Below are positions 33,299 through 42,047 of a stretch of 64,000 nt of DNA, in pieces (the first letter of the stretch is position 1; each line of letters starts with the position of its first letter). The stretch is from the NCBI RefSeq assembly GCF_003032475.1, contig NZ_CP028369.1, positions 9,424,001 through 9,488,000 on the forward strand, read 5' to 3'. The DNA is from Streptomyces sp. P3 (lineage in GTDB: Bacteria > Actinomycetota > Actinomycetes > Streptomycetales > Streptomycetaceae). The position numbers and the translations under genes were made by a program. The notes under the pieces are model-generated. The model had not been told where the DNA came from. It ran no database searches and saw nothing but the letters and a program-made list of their open reading frames with translations.

Positions 33299-33299
33299 A

Positions 33300-33318
33300 C
33301 CGCCCGGAACCCGGGCGG
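33300..33318 (+). terminator. 8-bp hairpin after lysE
   Basis: CCGCCCGG (33300-33307), loop AAC, CCGGGCGG (33311-33318), starting one base past the lysE stop. Strong GC stem without T tract. Confidence 0.6.
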
Positions 33319-33411
33319 GGGAGTTCCGGCGCGGAAGCCGGCGCACGGCGGGTGCGGGCCGGACGCGGTGCGTCGCGGAAGGCGGTCGGCGGTGGACGCC
33401 GACGCGTGCCG

Positions 33412-33867
33412 CTACAGCACTCCGCGCCGACGCGTGCCGTACTGCTCCATGAGCTTGCCCCGGGTCATCTCCAGCCGGTGCGCCAGGATCTCGGCCACGA
33501 TCCGCACCAGCGTCAGGCCCAGTGCCGGATCCTCCTCGCACAGCTTGAGCACCGGCTGTGCCTCGAACTCGTAGGCGCGCACGGGGCTGAAGGCCTCCGC
33601 GCCGAAGTCCCACCGGTACGGCGGGAACAGCCACGACCATCCCAGCAGGTCGCCGGAGCCGAGGCCGGCCACGGTCACCCGGCGCAACGACGTCACCTGC
33701 TGGACGAGCGAGACCGCACCGGAGCGCAGGATCCAGAAGCGGTCGGCCGTACCGCCCGCTTCGAAGATCCGGGCGTCCTCGGGGAAGGAGACCTCGTGGG
33801 CGAGGGTCATCAGGCGCTGGCGCTGGGGCGGGGGGAGGGCGGTCAGCAGCTTGGTCGCTCTGGTCAT
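33412..33867 (-). CDS. stand-alone cyclic-nucleotide-binding-domain protein
   Basis: A 151-residue protein made almost only of a Crp-like cNMP-binding domain (SFPEDARIFEAGGTADRFWILRSGAVSLVQQ; SGDLLGWSWLFPPYRWDFGAEA). It lacks a helix-turn-helix, so it probably acts through protein contacts, for example regulating an enzyme or kinase. In many actinomycetes such proteins sit beside universal stress or kinase genes. ATG 33867 is chosen for GAGAGG before it; ATG 33915 would add 16 residues. A strong hairpin and a GTGA-N6-TCAC motif lie in its long upstream region. Confidence 0.78.
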   Translation of the reverse strand: MTRATKLLTALPPPQRQRLMTLAHEVSFPEDARIFEAGGTADRFWILRSGAVSLVQQVTSLRRVTVAGLGSGDLLGWSWLFPPYRWDFGAEAFSPVRAYEFEAQPVLKLCEEDPALGLTLVRIVAEILAHRLEMTRGKLMEQYGTRRRGVL

Positions 33868-33976
33868 GGCGCGGGCCTCTCGCCGGCGGTCGTCGGGGGT
33901 GCTTGCCTCTTCCATTTCAGCCGCTCGGGACGCCCAGGGCACCTCGGCGGACGTGACTTTCCGGGTTCGGGCAGAG

Positions 33977-34012
33977 AAAAGCCCTGGCTGGACGGGGGAA
34001 GCCAGCCAGGGC
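33977..34012 (-). terminator. rho-independent-type terminator or attenuator
   Basis: GCCCTGGCTGG (33981-33991) and CCAGCCAGGGC (34002-34012) make a perfect 11-bp stem with a 10-base loop; on the minus strand it is followed directly by TTTTC (33980-33976). That is the classic intrinsic-terminator layout, rare in Streptomyces. It lies 110 bp upstream of the cNMP-domain gene, so it either ends the small upstream gene or attenuates the cNMP gene. Confidence 0.7.
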
Positions 34013-34118
34013 GGTATGGGAGTGGGAGTGCGGGAGAAGCGAGTCGACCCCGACCACCACGTATGTATGAACGGTAAACCACTCGCGGGGATTTGGCACA
34101 CCAAAAACCCGGTTGCGT

Positions 34119-34133
34119 GACCTGTTTCACCTC
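34119..34133 (-). promoter_or_regulatory. second copy of GTGAAACAGGTC motif; Crp-like palindrome
   Basis: On the minus strand GAGGTGAAACAGGTC matches the site at 29463 exactly. Here it is followed by A instead of G, making GTGA-N6-TCAC (34117-34130), close to the Crp consensus. It sits upstream of a gene for a cNMP-domain protein. Confidence 0.45.
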
Positions 34134-34199
34134 ATCTGCGGCCCCGGCGGCCTCACTTGGCGTAGTCCGGATGGCGGCCCCCGGCCGTCGCCGGCCAGG

Positions 34200-34421
34200 T
34201 CAGAGCCCTTCGGCCGACCGGCCCGGGGTCACGATCTCGTCCAGCACCCTGAGCACGGCCTCGTAGGCGATACCCCGCGTGCGGGCGTCACGCGCCCCGT
34301 CCGCGTCGGCGTCCGCGAGATCCGCGCCGCGGGCCCGCCAGGCCCGCACCTCCTCCTGGGCGCAGGTCCTGGCCCGCTGGATGCGGCGCAGCAGTTCGTC
34401 CGAGTCCACGACATCCATCAT
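34200..34421 (-). CDS. small hypothetical protein
   Basis: A 73-residue acidic, helical protein starting MMDVVDSDELLRRIQRART and ending with LDEIVTPGRS. No family is recognised. The frame has strong third-position GC bias and a distinct amino acid composition (Asp/Ala/Arg), supporting coding. The second ATG (34418) is an equal choice. A GGGTAG element lies 9-14 bp before the start, which would suit a leaderless transcript, but the -35 half does not fit a SigB promoter. Confidence 0.55.
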   Translation of the reverse strand: MMDVVDSDELLRRIQRARTCAQEEVRAWRARGADLADADADGARDARTRGIAYEAVLRVLDEIVTPGRSAEGL

Positions 34422-34813
34422 GTACGCCGTCTACCCCGGTCCGGGTGGACGATTGCTCCCCGTCCCGGAGGTTTGGTCGCGGGCGGGGCGGCCAGCCGAA
34501 GAGAAGAGGCCCGCACGGTGCGGTCCGGCGCAGTCCGGGCCCGCCCTTTCGGCACCCGGACCGCCGGCGCGAGCGGGTCGCCTCCCGTCACGTCGAGGCC
34601 GTGGCCGGGCGGGTGCCTCCCCGGCCGCCCGCCGACGCCGGACCGCGGTGCCCGGCCCCGACCGCGACGGACGCGGGCGACATCACGGTCCCGCCCGAAG
34701 CCGGGCGTCGCCGGCGCCGGCCTGAGGCCGACGGCCGCCACAACAGCAGCAGGTCGGCGCGACAGCTCACTCGTCGGCCACCACCACTCGGCAACAGTCA
34801 GGGGAGCGAAGGG
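34422..34813. other. intergenic region without recognised gene
   Basis: 392 bp between the small hypothetical gene and the RsbW-like ATPase gene, divergent. The sequence is almost uniformly GC-rich and no frame shows family motifs or a plausible ribosome site. It may hold promoters for both genes; none is clear to me. A lost gene is possible. Confidence 0.5.
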
Positions 34814-35275
34814 ATGCGTACGAACCACTCCACCGACTTCGTGGACACGCCGGACGACCCGTTCCGGTGCGGGGACCGTGAGTGGTGCCGACCGGCCGAC
34901 GTCCGCAACGCCGTACGACGGGCGGTGGTCGGCCGATGCGGGGCCACCGGGTGTCCGTACGACGAGCAGGGCCTCTCCGACGCGCTGCTGGTCGCCTCGG
35001 AACTCTCCACCAACGCCATCCTCCACGGGGGCGGCATGACGGGATTCGACGTCGACGTGGACGGCCGCGCCGTGCGGGTCTCCGTCAGCGACCGCAGCGA
35101 CCGGCTGCCCGTCGCCGTCGACCCGTACGACGAACGGGAACGAGGCCGCGCGGGCGGCCGCGGCTGGCCGATCGTCTGCCGGCTGGCCCGCGACGTCCGG
35201 GTGGCCGGTCTCCCCTCCGGCGGCAAGCGCATCACCGCCGTCGTGCCCGTCTTCCGACCCGCGGGCCGGCCCTGA
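34814..35275 (+). CDS. RsbW-like ATP-binding protein (anti-sigma-type kinase)
   Basis: A 153-residue GHKL ATPase of the RsbW/SpoIIAB group common in Streptomyces. The N box is LLVASELSTNAILHGGG, the G1-like segment VSVSDRSDRLP and the G2-like segment GGRGWPIVCRLARDV; residues before 40 form the short N-terminal lead with PADVRNAVRRAV. Such proteins sequester SigB-family sigma factors or phosphorylate STAS partners. Its gene directly precedes a SigB/F-family sigma gene (205 bp apart), so that sigma factor is its first candidate partner. Confidence 0.85.
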   Translation: MRTNHSTDFVDTPDDPFRCGDREWCRPADVRNAVRRAVVGRCGATGCPYDEQGLSDALLVASELSTNAILHGGGMTGFDVDVDGRAVRVSVSDRSDRLPVAVDPYDERERGRAGGRGWPIVCRLARDVRVAGLPSGGKRITAVVPVFRPAGRP

Positions 35276-35480
35276 AGGGCGCGGCCGCCGACATTGCCGG
35301 AGCGGGTTTCGGGCAAGCGGAGTTTGCGCCCCATGGGTCAGGGCAGACGGAGGTTCGTGCTTCGGACCGGAGGCGCGCCGTCGGGAGCGGTATGTCCGCC
35401 CCGGGGCGCCCCGTGCGCTCCGGGTGGTGGAAGCCCTCTCGTCGTCTGTCCCTGAAATGACCGTTCAGGAGCGAATTCGC

Positions 35481-36335
35481 ATGCCTATCGACATGTCGAC
35501 AAGCCGTCACGACATCACGGCTTCCACCCCTGCTCAGCCCAGTGCCCGGCCCACCGCGCGGACGACCGCCCAGCTGCGCCGCACCCACGACGACGCGCCC
35601 GACACGGCAGGCCGTTTCGCCCGGCTCGTCGCCCTGGAGGACGGGCCCGAACGGGACGCCCTGCGCGACGAGATCGTCACCGCCTGGCTGCCCATGGCCC
35701 ACCGGATCGCGGGCCGGTTCCGCGACCGCGGCGAGGCCACCGAGGATCTGCGGCAGGTGGCGGCCCTCGGCCTGGTGAAGGCCGTCGACCGTTTCGACCC
35801 CGAGCGTGGCGCCTTCGAGAGCTACGCCGTGCCCACCATCACCGGTGAGATCAAGCGCCACTTCCGTGACCGCATGTGGGCGCTGCGCGTGCCCCGCCGC
35901 GTGCAGGAGCTGCGCAACAAGGTGCGCGTCGCCCGCCGGGAACTGGCCCAGGCCCCCGGCGCCCCCGAGCCCGCGGTCGCCGACATCGCCGCGCACACCG
36001 GCCTCACCGAGGACGAGGTCGCGGCCGGCCTGGAGGCCCTGGAGAGCTTCAGCACGCTGTCGCTGGACGCCGAGCTCCCGGCCGGCGACGACGGGTACAG
36101 CCTCGCCGACACGCTCGGCGCGGCCGACTCCTCCTTCGACACCGTGGTGGACCGCGAGTCCGCCAAGGAGGGTCTGCGGCGACTGCCCGAACGCGAGCGC
36201 GCCATCCTCTACATGCGCTTCTTCGAGGACATGACGCAGAGCAGGATCGCCGACCGGCTGGGCATCTCCCAGATGCACGTCTCCCGGCTCATCAGCCGAA
36301 GCTGCGAGCGGGTGCGCCAGGAGGCGCTGCGTTGA
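35481..36335 (+). CDS. SigB/SigF-family RNA polymerase sigma factor
   Basis: A 284-residue group 3 sigma factor. Region 2: AHRIAGRFRDRGEATEDLRQVAALGLVKA, FDPERGAFESYAVPTITGEIKRHFRD (melting and -10 contacts). Region 3: VPRRVQELRNKVRVARREL. Region 4: LPERERAILYMRFFEDMTQSRIADRLGISQMHVSRLIS. ATG 35481 is chosen because CAGGAG lies nine bases before it; upstream ATGs 35424 and 35457 lack such sites. The partner may be the RsbW-like protein encoded upstream. A DUF5133 gene follows. Confidence 0.92.
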   Translation: MPIDMSTSRHDITASTPAQPSARPTARTTAQLRRTHDDAPDTAGRFARLVALEDGPERDALRDEIVTAWLPMAHRIAGRFRDRGEATEDLRQVAALGLVKAVDRFDPERGAFESYAVPTITGEIKRHFRDRMWALRVPRRVQELRNKVRVARRELAQAPGAPEPAVADIAAHTGLTEDEVAAGLEALESFSTLSLDAELPAGDDGYSLADTLGAADSSFDTVVDRESAKEGLRRLPERERAILYMRFFEDMTQSRIADRLGISQMHVSRLISRSCERVRQEALR

Positions 36336-36397
36336 CGCGGCAGGACACTCGACCGCTCACCCCCGGGTCCCGACCGAAGAACGGAGAGAAGAGACCC

Positions 36398-36637
36398 ATG
36401 CTGATGCCCCATCCCGCCGTGCTGCGCAAACTCGTCGACGAATACGAGGCGTTGAGGGAGTCCGGAGCCGGCGAACAGCATCCGCAGGCCCGCGACCTCG
36501 CCTACACCCTGTGCGTGTCCACCGGGACCCGGGACGTACGACATGCCCTGGAGACGGCGCGCCAGTGGCTCGACGCGGCCTCGGCGGCAGACGCCGCCGG
36601 ACGACACCCAGGCGACGGTCCGCGCGTGTACGCCTGA
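36398..36637 (+). CDS. DUF5133 small protein
   Basis: A 79-residue protein of the Streptomyces DUF5133 type: MLMPHPAVLRKLVDEYEAL, DLAYTLCVSTGTRDVRHAL. Its function is unknown. It starts 62 bp after the sigma factor stop with ACGGAGAG as a ribosome site and is closed by a long perfect hairpin, so sigma factor and DUF5133 appear to form one transcription unit, suggesting a role with the sigma factor. Confidence 0.8.
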   Translation: MLMPHPAVLRKLVDEYEALRESGAGEQHPQARDLAYTLCVSTGTRDVRHALETARQWLDAASAADAAGRHPGDGPRVYA

Positions 36638-36644
36638 GCGGCCG

Positions 36645-36692
36645 GGACGGGCAGGCGCACCATGGCAGTGGCCGCGGTGCGCCTGCCCGTCC
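36645..36692 (+). terminator. 17-bp perfect hairpin closing the sigma/DUF5133 unit
   Basis: Arms 36645-36661 (GGACGGGCAGGCGCACC) and 36676-36692 are exact reverse complements with a 14-base loop. It starts 7 bp past the DUF5133 stop and is the longest perfect hairpin I noted in the window. Confidence 0.8.
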
Positions 36693-36859
36693 GTGCGTCT
36701 GTGCCTCTGCGCGCCCGCCCGTGGTGTGCGCCCGTTCGGGTGCGCCTCGGCGGGGGGGCCCGCGTGGTGTGGGCCCCCTCCGCCGACCGGCGGGTGTGCA
36801 CGGCCCGAGCCGGGGCATGCGGATCTCGCGAAGTTCGGGGAGGATTCCGGGAGGTCGGG

Positions 36860-37696
36860 ATGAACGCGAGTGCACTGGCGCGCAACGGGCGGGCCGAGGC
36901 GGAACGGGCGGCCCGGGGGTCGCTGACCAAGGGGGCGGCCCGGGCCGGGCTCGCCGCGCGGGGTGTGATCTATCTGCTGGTGGGCGTGATCGCCCTGCAG
37001 ATCGCCTTCGGCGAGAGCGGACAGGAGGCCGACCGCCGCGGCGCCCTCGCCGAGATAGCGGAGAAGCCCTTCGGCGCCGTACTGCTGTGGGCGCTCGGCG
37101 TCGGGCTGGTCGGCATGGCGCTGTGGCGGCTGTCCGAGGCCGTCTTCGGCGGGGCCGGCGCCGACGGGCGCGGCGCCAGGAAGCGGCTGACCGCGCTCGC
37201 CCGGTGCGCCTTCTACTCCTTCGTCGCCTACTCCGTGCTGGAGTTCGCCGCCGGGTCGGGCGACGGGGGCGGTTCGAGCGACGAACAGTCCCGGGACGTC
37301 ACCGCGCGGGTGCTAGGCCTTCCCGGAGGCCAGTGGATCGTCGGCGCGGCCGGTGTCGGGATCGTCGTCGCCGGCCTGTGGATCGGCGCCCGCGCCGTCA
37401 TGCGCTCCTATCGCAAGCAGCTGCGGCTCGGGGAGATGTCCCCGGGCGTGCGGCGCCTGGTGGACGTCACCGGGGTGGGCGGCGGCGCGGCCCGCGGGCT
37501 GGTGTTCGCGGCCGCCGGGGCGTTCGCCGTCCGGGCCGCCGTGGACTACCGTCCCGACAAGGCCAAGGGGCTCGACGACACGCTGCGTTCCTTCGCCGGC
37601 ACCCCCGCCGGGCCGGCCCTGCTGGCCTGCGTCGCCGCCGGGCTCGTCCTCTTCGGACTGTTCTCTTTCTGCATGGCTCGCTGGCGCAAGGTCTGA
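36860..37696 (+). CDS. DUF1206 membrane protein
   Basis: A 278-residue integral membrane protein with the DUF1206 repeat seen three times: ARAGLAARGVIYLLVGVIAL, ALARCAFYSFVAYSVL and GGGAARGLVFAAAGAFAV, each followed by a second helix (LLWALGVGLVGMALWRL; WIVGAAGVGIVVAGLW; LLACVAAGLVLFGLFS). That is six helices in three pairs. Function is unknown; DUF1206 genes are frequent near stress regulators. GGGAGG precedes ATG 36860; the frame open further upstream starts inside the terminator hairpin loop and is not used. Confidence 0.9.
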   Translation: MNASALARNGRAEAERAARGSLTKGAARAGLAARGVIYLLVGVIALQIAFGESGQEADRRGALAEIAEKPFGAVLLWALGVGLVGMALWRLSEAVFGGAGADGRGARKRLTALARCAFYSFVAYSVLEFAAGSGDGGGSSDEQSRDVTARVLGLPGGQWIVGAAGVGIVVAGLWIGARAVMRSYRKQLRLGEMSPGVRRLVDVTGVGGGAARGLVFAAAGAFAVRAAVDYRPDKAKGLDDTLRSFAGTPAGPALLACVAAGLVLFGLFSFCMARWRKV

Positions 37697-37724
37697 CAAC
37701 CGTCTGCCGGGGAACACGGACCAG

Positions 37725-38156
37725 ATGAACGAAGCAGAGTTCCCGCGCGACGGACGGCCCGTGGACATGTATCTCGACCTGCTGCGCGTCCGCATGGACA
37801 GCGACGACTACCAGCTCCTGCTGGAGGTCGTCGCCCCGGCGCTGCGCGCCCTCGACGAACAGCGACCCGAAGGCATCGACTTCGCCCTCGACCCGCAGGA
37901 GACCCAGGACCTGCCTCAGGAGATCCGCGACGAGGCCGCTCTGGTCATCGCCACCGCGGTCACCGGCCGGCTGGACAACCAGCTGGTGGAGATCCAGGTG
38001 GACGGAACCGGCCCGGTCCGGGTGGTCACCGACGCGGTCACCGCGTCCGACCCGTCCCGGCTCGCCGAGATCGCCGGCTGCATACGGCAGCGTCAGAAGG
38101 ACACCGAGGCTCTGCGGGGCATCGCCGCGGCCAGCGGAATGCCCACCGACTTCTGA
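37725..38156 (+). CDS. conserved hypothetical protein
   Basis: A 143-residue soluble, acidic protein (opening NEAEFPRDGRPVDMYLDLLR; ending AAASGMPTDF). I do not recognise a family. It starts 28 bp after the DUF1206 stop with GGAACACGGA before the ATG, so it is likely co-transcribed. The 3' end faces the FUSC gene across a hairpin. Confidence 0.65.
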   Translation: MNEAEFPRDGRPVDMYLDLLRVRMDSDDYQLLLEVVAPALRALDEQRPEGIDFALDPQETQDLPQEIRDEAALVIATAVTGRLDNQLVEIQVDGTGPVRVVTDAVTASDPSRLAEIAGCIRQRQKDTEALRGIAAASGMPTDF

Positions 38157-38159
38157 GCC

Positions 38160-38196
38160 CGGCCGGGTCCGCCGCAGCCGGCGGGAGCCCCGGCCG
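38160..38196. terminator. hairpin between convergent genes
   Basis: CGGCCGGG (38160-38167) and CCCGGCCG (38189-38196) form an 8-bp stem with a 21-base loop between the hypothetical gene and the FUSC gene; it could serve both directions. Confidence 0.5.
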
Positions 38197-38222
38197 TGTC
38201 CGAGCCCGCCCCCGGCCCGCTC

Positions 38223-40469
38223 TCACTTCGGCGCCGCCACCGGCGCCCCGAGCGGGCGGGCGAGGCCCACCACCGCCTCGTCCAGGCGCTGGAGATGCCG
38301 CAGCACCCGGTCGGTCACCCGCCCGTAGCGCGGCGTCCCCGGGACGCCCGGCTTCAGCAGCGCGGCGACGCTCGGCCCGGCCAGCACCTGCGCCGTGCTC
38401 CGCCCGTCCGCGACGCGCGCGTCGATCGCCCCGATGTTGTGCAGGATGCGCACACCGGCCCGGCGCAGCCGCGGGTCCGCCGCTATCGACGGATGGGTCG
38501 GCAGCAGTTCCGCGGTCGCCGCCAGGGACCGCGCGTGGTAGGCGCAGGTCTCCAGCAGTGCGACGACGTAGCGGGCGGTGTCCCGCCGCGACCGCAGCGG
38601 GGTGACCGGGTGGGTCAGGGGCTGGGTGGCGGCCCGCAGATCGGCCAGCGCCTGGTCCAGGCCCCGGGCCTGCTCCAGCAGATCGACCGGGGGAGCGCCG
38701 CTCAGCTGTTCCACGGCCGCCTCGGTGACCCCGCTCAGCCGCTCGAGCACGGTCGCCAGCAGTTCGTTGGTCCGCCGGTCCGTGTGCACCGGCAGCACCA
38801 GCGCCGCGGCGACGATCCCGCAGGCCGCCCCCAGCGCCGTCTCCTCCACCCGCAGCACCAGCACCGACAGGCTGTAGGTGTGCAGCAACGTGTACAGGAC
38901 ACCGAGCGCGGCGGTCACGAAGAAGGACATCAGTGTGTACGACAGCGGCGCCGTGTAGAACATCGCGAACACGCACAGCAGCACCACCGCGAACGCCGTC
39001 CACGTGTGATGGCCCACCAGACCCGCCAACGCGATGCCGGCCACCACGCCGAGCACGGTGCCCAGCAGCCGCCGGTAGCCCTTGACCAGGATCTCCCCGG
39101 TGGAGGACGTGTTGATGAACACGATCCAGCAGGTCAGCACCGCCCAGTACCAGCGGTGCGCGGAGAGCAGCTCGCCGCCGAGGATGGCCAGCGAGGACCC
39201 GACGGCGACCTGCACGGCGGCCCGGGTGGTCGGCCGCCGCAGCCCGGTGACCTCGGCGGCCGGGGCCTCGTCCTCCTCGGCGCCGCCGATCGCCGCGTCC
39301 TCCGCGTCGAGTTCCTCTCGGGAGCGGGCCGTCTCGGGACTGTCGCCTGACTCGTCCTGCGGGCCGTCGAGCGCGATCCGCAGGCCCAGCACCGCACGCG
39401 CCGTCTCGCCGACGCCCCGGAAGACGTCCTGCACGGGAGGCGGCGCCGGCGGCAGGTTCTCCTCCTCCCGGTAGCCGAGCAGCCGGTTGCGCACCTGCGA
39501 CAGCGCGGTGCCCGACCCCGCCTCGACGGGATGCCGCACCAGCAGCCGCAGGGCCCGCAGATCATGGCGGAGGGTGTCGAGAGCCTCGTCCCGCACCGGC
39601 AGCCGGGTGGCCTCGGGCAGCGGCGCGCCGGGCAGGTGCAGGGTCAGCGTGTCCGCCCGCTCGGCGCTGCGGGCGGTGAGCAGGAGCAGCCCCAGCCGCT
39701 CGGCGGCGATCTCGGCGTCGGCGATCCGGCGCTGGACCATGCGGGCCACCGTCTCGTCGGGCGTGCCCTCCGCCAGCCGGCCCTGGATCATCATGGCCGT
39801 CTCGTGCAGCCGGGCGGTGCCCTCGCGCACCTGGCCGAGGGCCTTCTCCGCGTCGTCCGGCCCTGCGTCTAGCAGGTCCAGCTGGGCGTCCAGCAACTGG
39901 GCGAGCCGCGCCCGGAACGCCTGCCGCAGCCGTTCCAGAATCCCGGACGGTGTCTGCGGCACGAGCAGGAACCGGACCGCCGCGCTGCACACGAAGGCCA
40001 CCGCGACGACCCCCAGGTAGCCGGCCAGCAGAGAGGTCCCGACCCCGACGAACAGGGCCATGAAATAGACCTGGAAGGCGATCAGCCCGAGCGCCGTGCC
40101 CCGGTCGCCGAAGCGGCGGCCGTAGACGGCGCAGAAGATCAGGGCGATGAAGAAGAAGTCGCCGGCCACCGCCCGGGAGGTGAGCAGCGCCGCCAGCGAC
40201 ACCGAGGCGAGCGCCACGGGCAGTCCCAGCATCAGGGTGACGGCCTGCCGGCCGCGCTGCTTCTCCCGGACGGCGAAGGTGGCGACCATCGAGGCGATGG
40301 CTCCCGCCACCAGATGCGAGACGTCCGCGCCCAGCAGGGAGAGCACGGCCAGCGTGAGGGCGATCGCGCCGACCGTCCGCAGCCCCGCCGCCAGACGCAG
40401 CAGACCGGGATCGGACGCGGCGAACCGATCCCGCCACCGTGCGCCGAACGACCGTGCCGCAGCCCTCAC
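38223..40469 (-). CDS. FUSC-family (aromatic acid exporter-like) membrane protein
   Basis: A 748-residue protein with two membrane blocks of several helices each (residues about 25-175 and 420-545) separated by a cytoplasmic helical region, the layout of FUSC/YccS/AaeB proteins. The second block begins TRAAVQVAVGSSLAILGGEL and includes HRWYWAVLTCWIVFINTSSTGEIL, the FUSC signature. Related proteins export aromatic acids; the substrate here is unproven. The start is GTG 40469. The gene is 28 bp downstream of an NADH dehydrogenase-like gene's stop region but starts with little spacing, so the two are probably in one leftward transcript. Confidence 0.85.
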   Translation of the reverse strand: MRAAARSFGARWRDRFAASDPGLLRLAAGLRTVGAIALTLAVLSLLGADVSHLVAGAIASMVATFAVREKQRGRQAVTLMLGLPVALASVSLAALLTSRAVAGDFFFIALIFCAVYGRRFGDRGTALGLIAFQVYFMALFVGVGTSLLAGYLGVVAVAFVCSAAVRFLLVPQTPSGILERLRQAFRARLAQLLDAQLDLLDAGPDDAEKALGQVREGTARLHETAMMIQGRLAEGTPDETVARMVQRRIADAEIAAERLGLLLLTARSAERADTLTLHLPGAPLPEATRLPVRDEALDTLRHDLRALRLLVRHPVEAGSGTALSQVRNRLLGYREEENLPPAPPPVQDVFRGVGETARAVLGLRIALDGPQDESGDSPETARSREELDAEDAAIGGAEEDEAPAAEVTGLRRPTTRAAVQVAVGSSLAILGGELLSAHRWYWAVLTCWIVFINTSSTGEILVKGYRRLLGTVLGVVAGIALAGLVGHHTWTAFAVVLLCVFAMFYTAPLSYTLMSFFVTAALGVLYTLLHTYSLSVLVLRVEETALGAACGIVAAALVLPVHTDRRTNELLATVLERLSGVTEAAVEQLSGAPPVDLLEQARGLDQALADLRAATQPLTHPVTPLRSRRDTARYVVALLETCAYHARSLAATAELLPTHPSIAADPRLRRAGVRILHNIGAIDARVADGRSTAQVLAGPSVAALLKPGVPGTPRYGRVTDRVLRHLQRLDEAVVGLARPLGAPVAAPK

Positions 40470-40497
40470 GCCGTCGTATTCTCCTGTCCTGCGGATG

Positions 40498-41874
40498 TCA
40501 GGCGGTCTCCGGACCGGTCCCCTCGACGCGCGCCCGCACCTGTTCGGGCGTCAGATAGCTGTCGGTGTACTCGAAGTCCTTCAGCTTCGCGGTCCGGCGC
40601 GCCTGGAAACCGGTCCGGACGAAATCGTCACCCGCGACCGCGTTCAGCGTCCAGTTGGTCAGGACCCGCGCCTTGGCGACGCCGGTGCGCAGCGCCGACC
40701 AGTGGTAGCCGCGCGCCACGGCCTGCGCGGGCAGCCCCCGCAGCTCGATGCCGAGCGGCTTGGAGACGGCGTCGGTGCCGCCGAGGTCGACGACCAGACC
40801 GAGGTCCTTGTGCGCGTACGGCCGCATCGGTCGGCCCCGCAGCGTGGCGATGACGTTGTCGGCGACGACCTTGCCCTGCCGCATCGCGTGCTGCGCGGTG
40901 GGCGGGCAGAGCGCGCCCTTCTCGCCCTTGGCCCGGTCGGGCACGGCCGCGGCGTCCCCGAGCGCGAACACCCCGTCGCTGCCGGGCAGGTTCATCTCGG
41001 CCTCGACCACGAGCCGCCCGCGCTGCGTCTCCGCGCCGAGCGTCGCGATCAGCGGGCTCGCCACGACGCCCGCGGTCCAGATGAGCGTCCGGGTGGGTAC
41101 CACCCGCCCGTCGGTGAAGGTGACCTCCTCCGGGCCCGCCTTGGCGATCGACACGCCCAGCGAGATGTCGATGCCGCGCTTGCGCAGCACCTCCTGGGCG
41201 CTGCGGCCCAGCTTGTCGCCGAGTTCCGGCATCAGCTTCGGGGCGATGTCGATGAGATGCCACTTGATCAGGTTCGGGTCCAGCCGCGGATAGCGTTTGA
41301 CCGCGTTGTGGGTGAGCAGTTGCAGACAGGCGGCCGTCTCGGTGCCGGCGTAACCGCCGCCGACGACCACGAACTGCAGCCGCGAGGCCCGCTCGGCGGG
41401 GTCGTTGCTGGCGTCGGCGAGGTCGAGCTGGGTGATGACGTGGTCGCGGATGTACGCGGCCTCCGCGAGGGTCTTCATCCCGAACGCGTGGTCCGTCAGC
41501 CCCGGGATGTCGAAGGTGCGGGTGACGCTGCCGGGAGCCAGCACGATGTAGTCGTACGGCTCGTTCACGATCTCGTCGGTGATGGTCCGGATGACGCAGA
41601 CCTTCGACGCGAGGTCCACGCCGATGGCGCCGCCCGGGATGATGCGGGTGCGGTACTTCTTGCTGCGGCGCAGCGACACGGCGATCGACTGGGGGGTCAG
41701 CACGCCTGAGGCGACCTGTGGCAGCAGCGGCAGATAGAGCTGGTAGGCGAACGGTGTCACCAGGGTGATGTCGGCCTCCGCGGTGGAGAGCTCGCGTTCC
41801 AGCCGCCGAACGCACCCCACCCCCGCGAAGCCCGCGCCCACCACCAGGATCCTGGGTCGTGTCACGATGTCCAT
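40498..41874 (-). CDS. ndh: type II NADH:quinone oxidoreductase-like flavoprotein
   Basis: A 458-residue Ndh-2-like enzyme. FAD motif RILVVGAGFAGVGCVRRL (near residue 7), TPFAYQLYLPLLPQVASG, the NAD motif VVVGGGYAGTETAACL, and VFALGDAAAV near the end are all present; the C-terminal tail carries no long membrane helix, as is normal for monotopic NDH-2. It would pass electrons from NADH to menaquinone without pumping protons. AAAGGG precedes ATG 41874. A SigB-like promoter motif faces it from the divergent spacer with a marR gene. Confidence 0.85.
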   Translation of the reverse strand: MDIVTRPRILVVGAGFAGVGCVRRLERELSTAEADITLVTPFAYQLYLPLLPQVASGVLTPQSIAVSLRRSKKYRTRIIPGGAIGVDLASKVCVIRTITDEIVNEPYDYIVLAPGSVTRTFDIPGLTDHAFGMKTLAEAAYIRDHVITQLDLADASNDPAERASRLQFVVVGGGYAGTETAACLQLLTHNAVKRYPRLDPNLIKWHLIDIAPKLMPELGDKLGRSAQEVLRKRGIDISLGVSIAKAGPEEVTFTDGRVVPTRTLIWTAGVVASPLIATLGAETQRGRLVVEAEMNLPGSDGVFALGDAAAVPDRAKGEKGALCPPTAQHAMRQGKVVADNVIATLRGRPMRPYAHKDLGLVVDLGGTDAVSKPLGIELRGLPAQAVARGYHWSALRTGVAKARVLTNWTLNAVAGDDFVRTGFQARRTAKLKDFEYTDSYLTPEQVRARVEGTGPETA

Positions 41875-42022
41875 CCCTTTCTGCGGCTCCAGGCGGTCTG
41901 CCCCGACGTCATGCGCGTGCCCCGCCCCGGGCCGTTCGCACCTCATCGATAGCACCGCGCCCGGACCTTTTCCGCCAGTCGGGCGAGGCATGCAGACGAA
42001 CGTTTCTCCTGAGGTCAGCGTC

Positions 42023-42047
42023 CTACCCCCGATGGACCTGTGTACGC
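42023..42047 (-). promoter_or_regulatory. SigB-like promoter motif toward ndh
   Basis: On the minus strand GCGT (42047-42044), 15 bases, GGGTAG (42028-42023). It overlaps the rightward motif at 42040, so the two divergent promoters would share DNA. The -10 lies 148 bp from the ndh start. Confidence 0.45.

Larger units (their letters stand above)
33868..34199. other. long leader region upstream of the cNMP-domain gene
   Basis: 332 bp with no gene. Notable contents: a perfect 11-bp hairpin with T run (33977-34012), an unusually AT-rich stretch around 34055-34115 (TATGTATGAACGGTAAACCA) likely to hold the promoter of the cNMP gene, and the palindrome-like GTGACCTGTTTCAC (34117-34130). Confidence 0.6.

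Noticed and set aside
34431..34436. Sixth intergenic GGGTAG (minus strand) before the small hypothetical gene
   Set aside because: The base set 15 upstream is CAAT, not GNNT, and N14 and N16 also fail; only 9 bp from the start codon.
36662..36859. N-terminal extension of the DUF1206 gene to ATG 36662
   Set aside because: That ATG is in the loop of the strong hairpin 36645-36692 and homology begins at 36860 with a good ribosome site.
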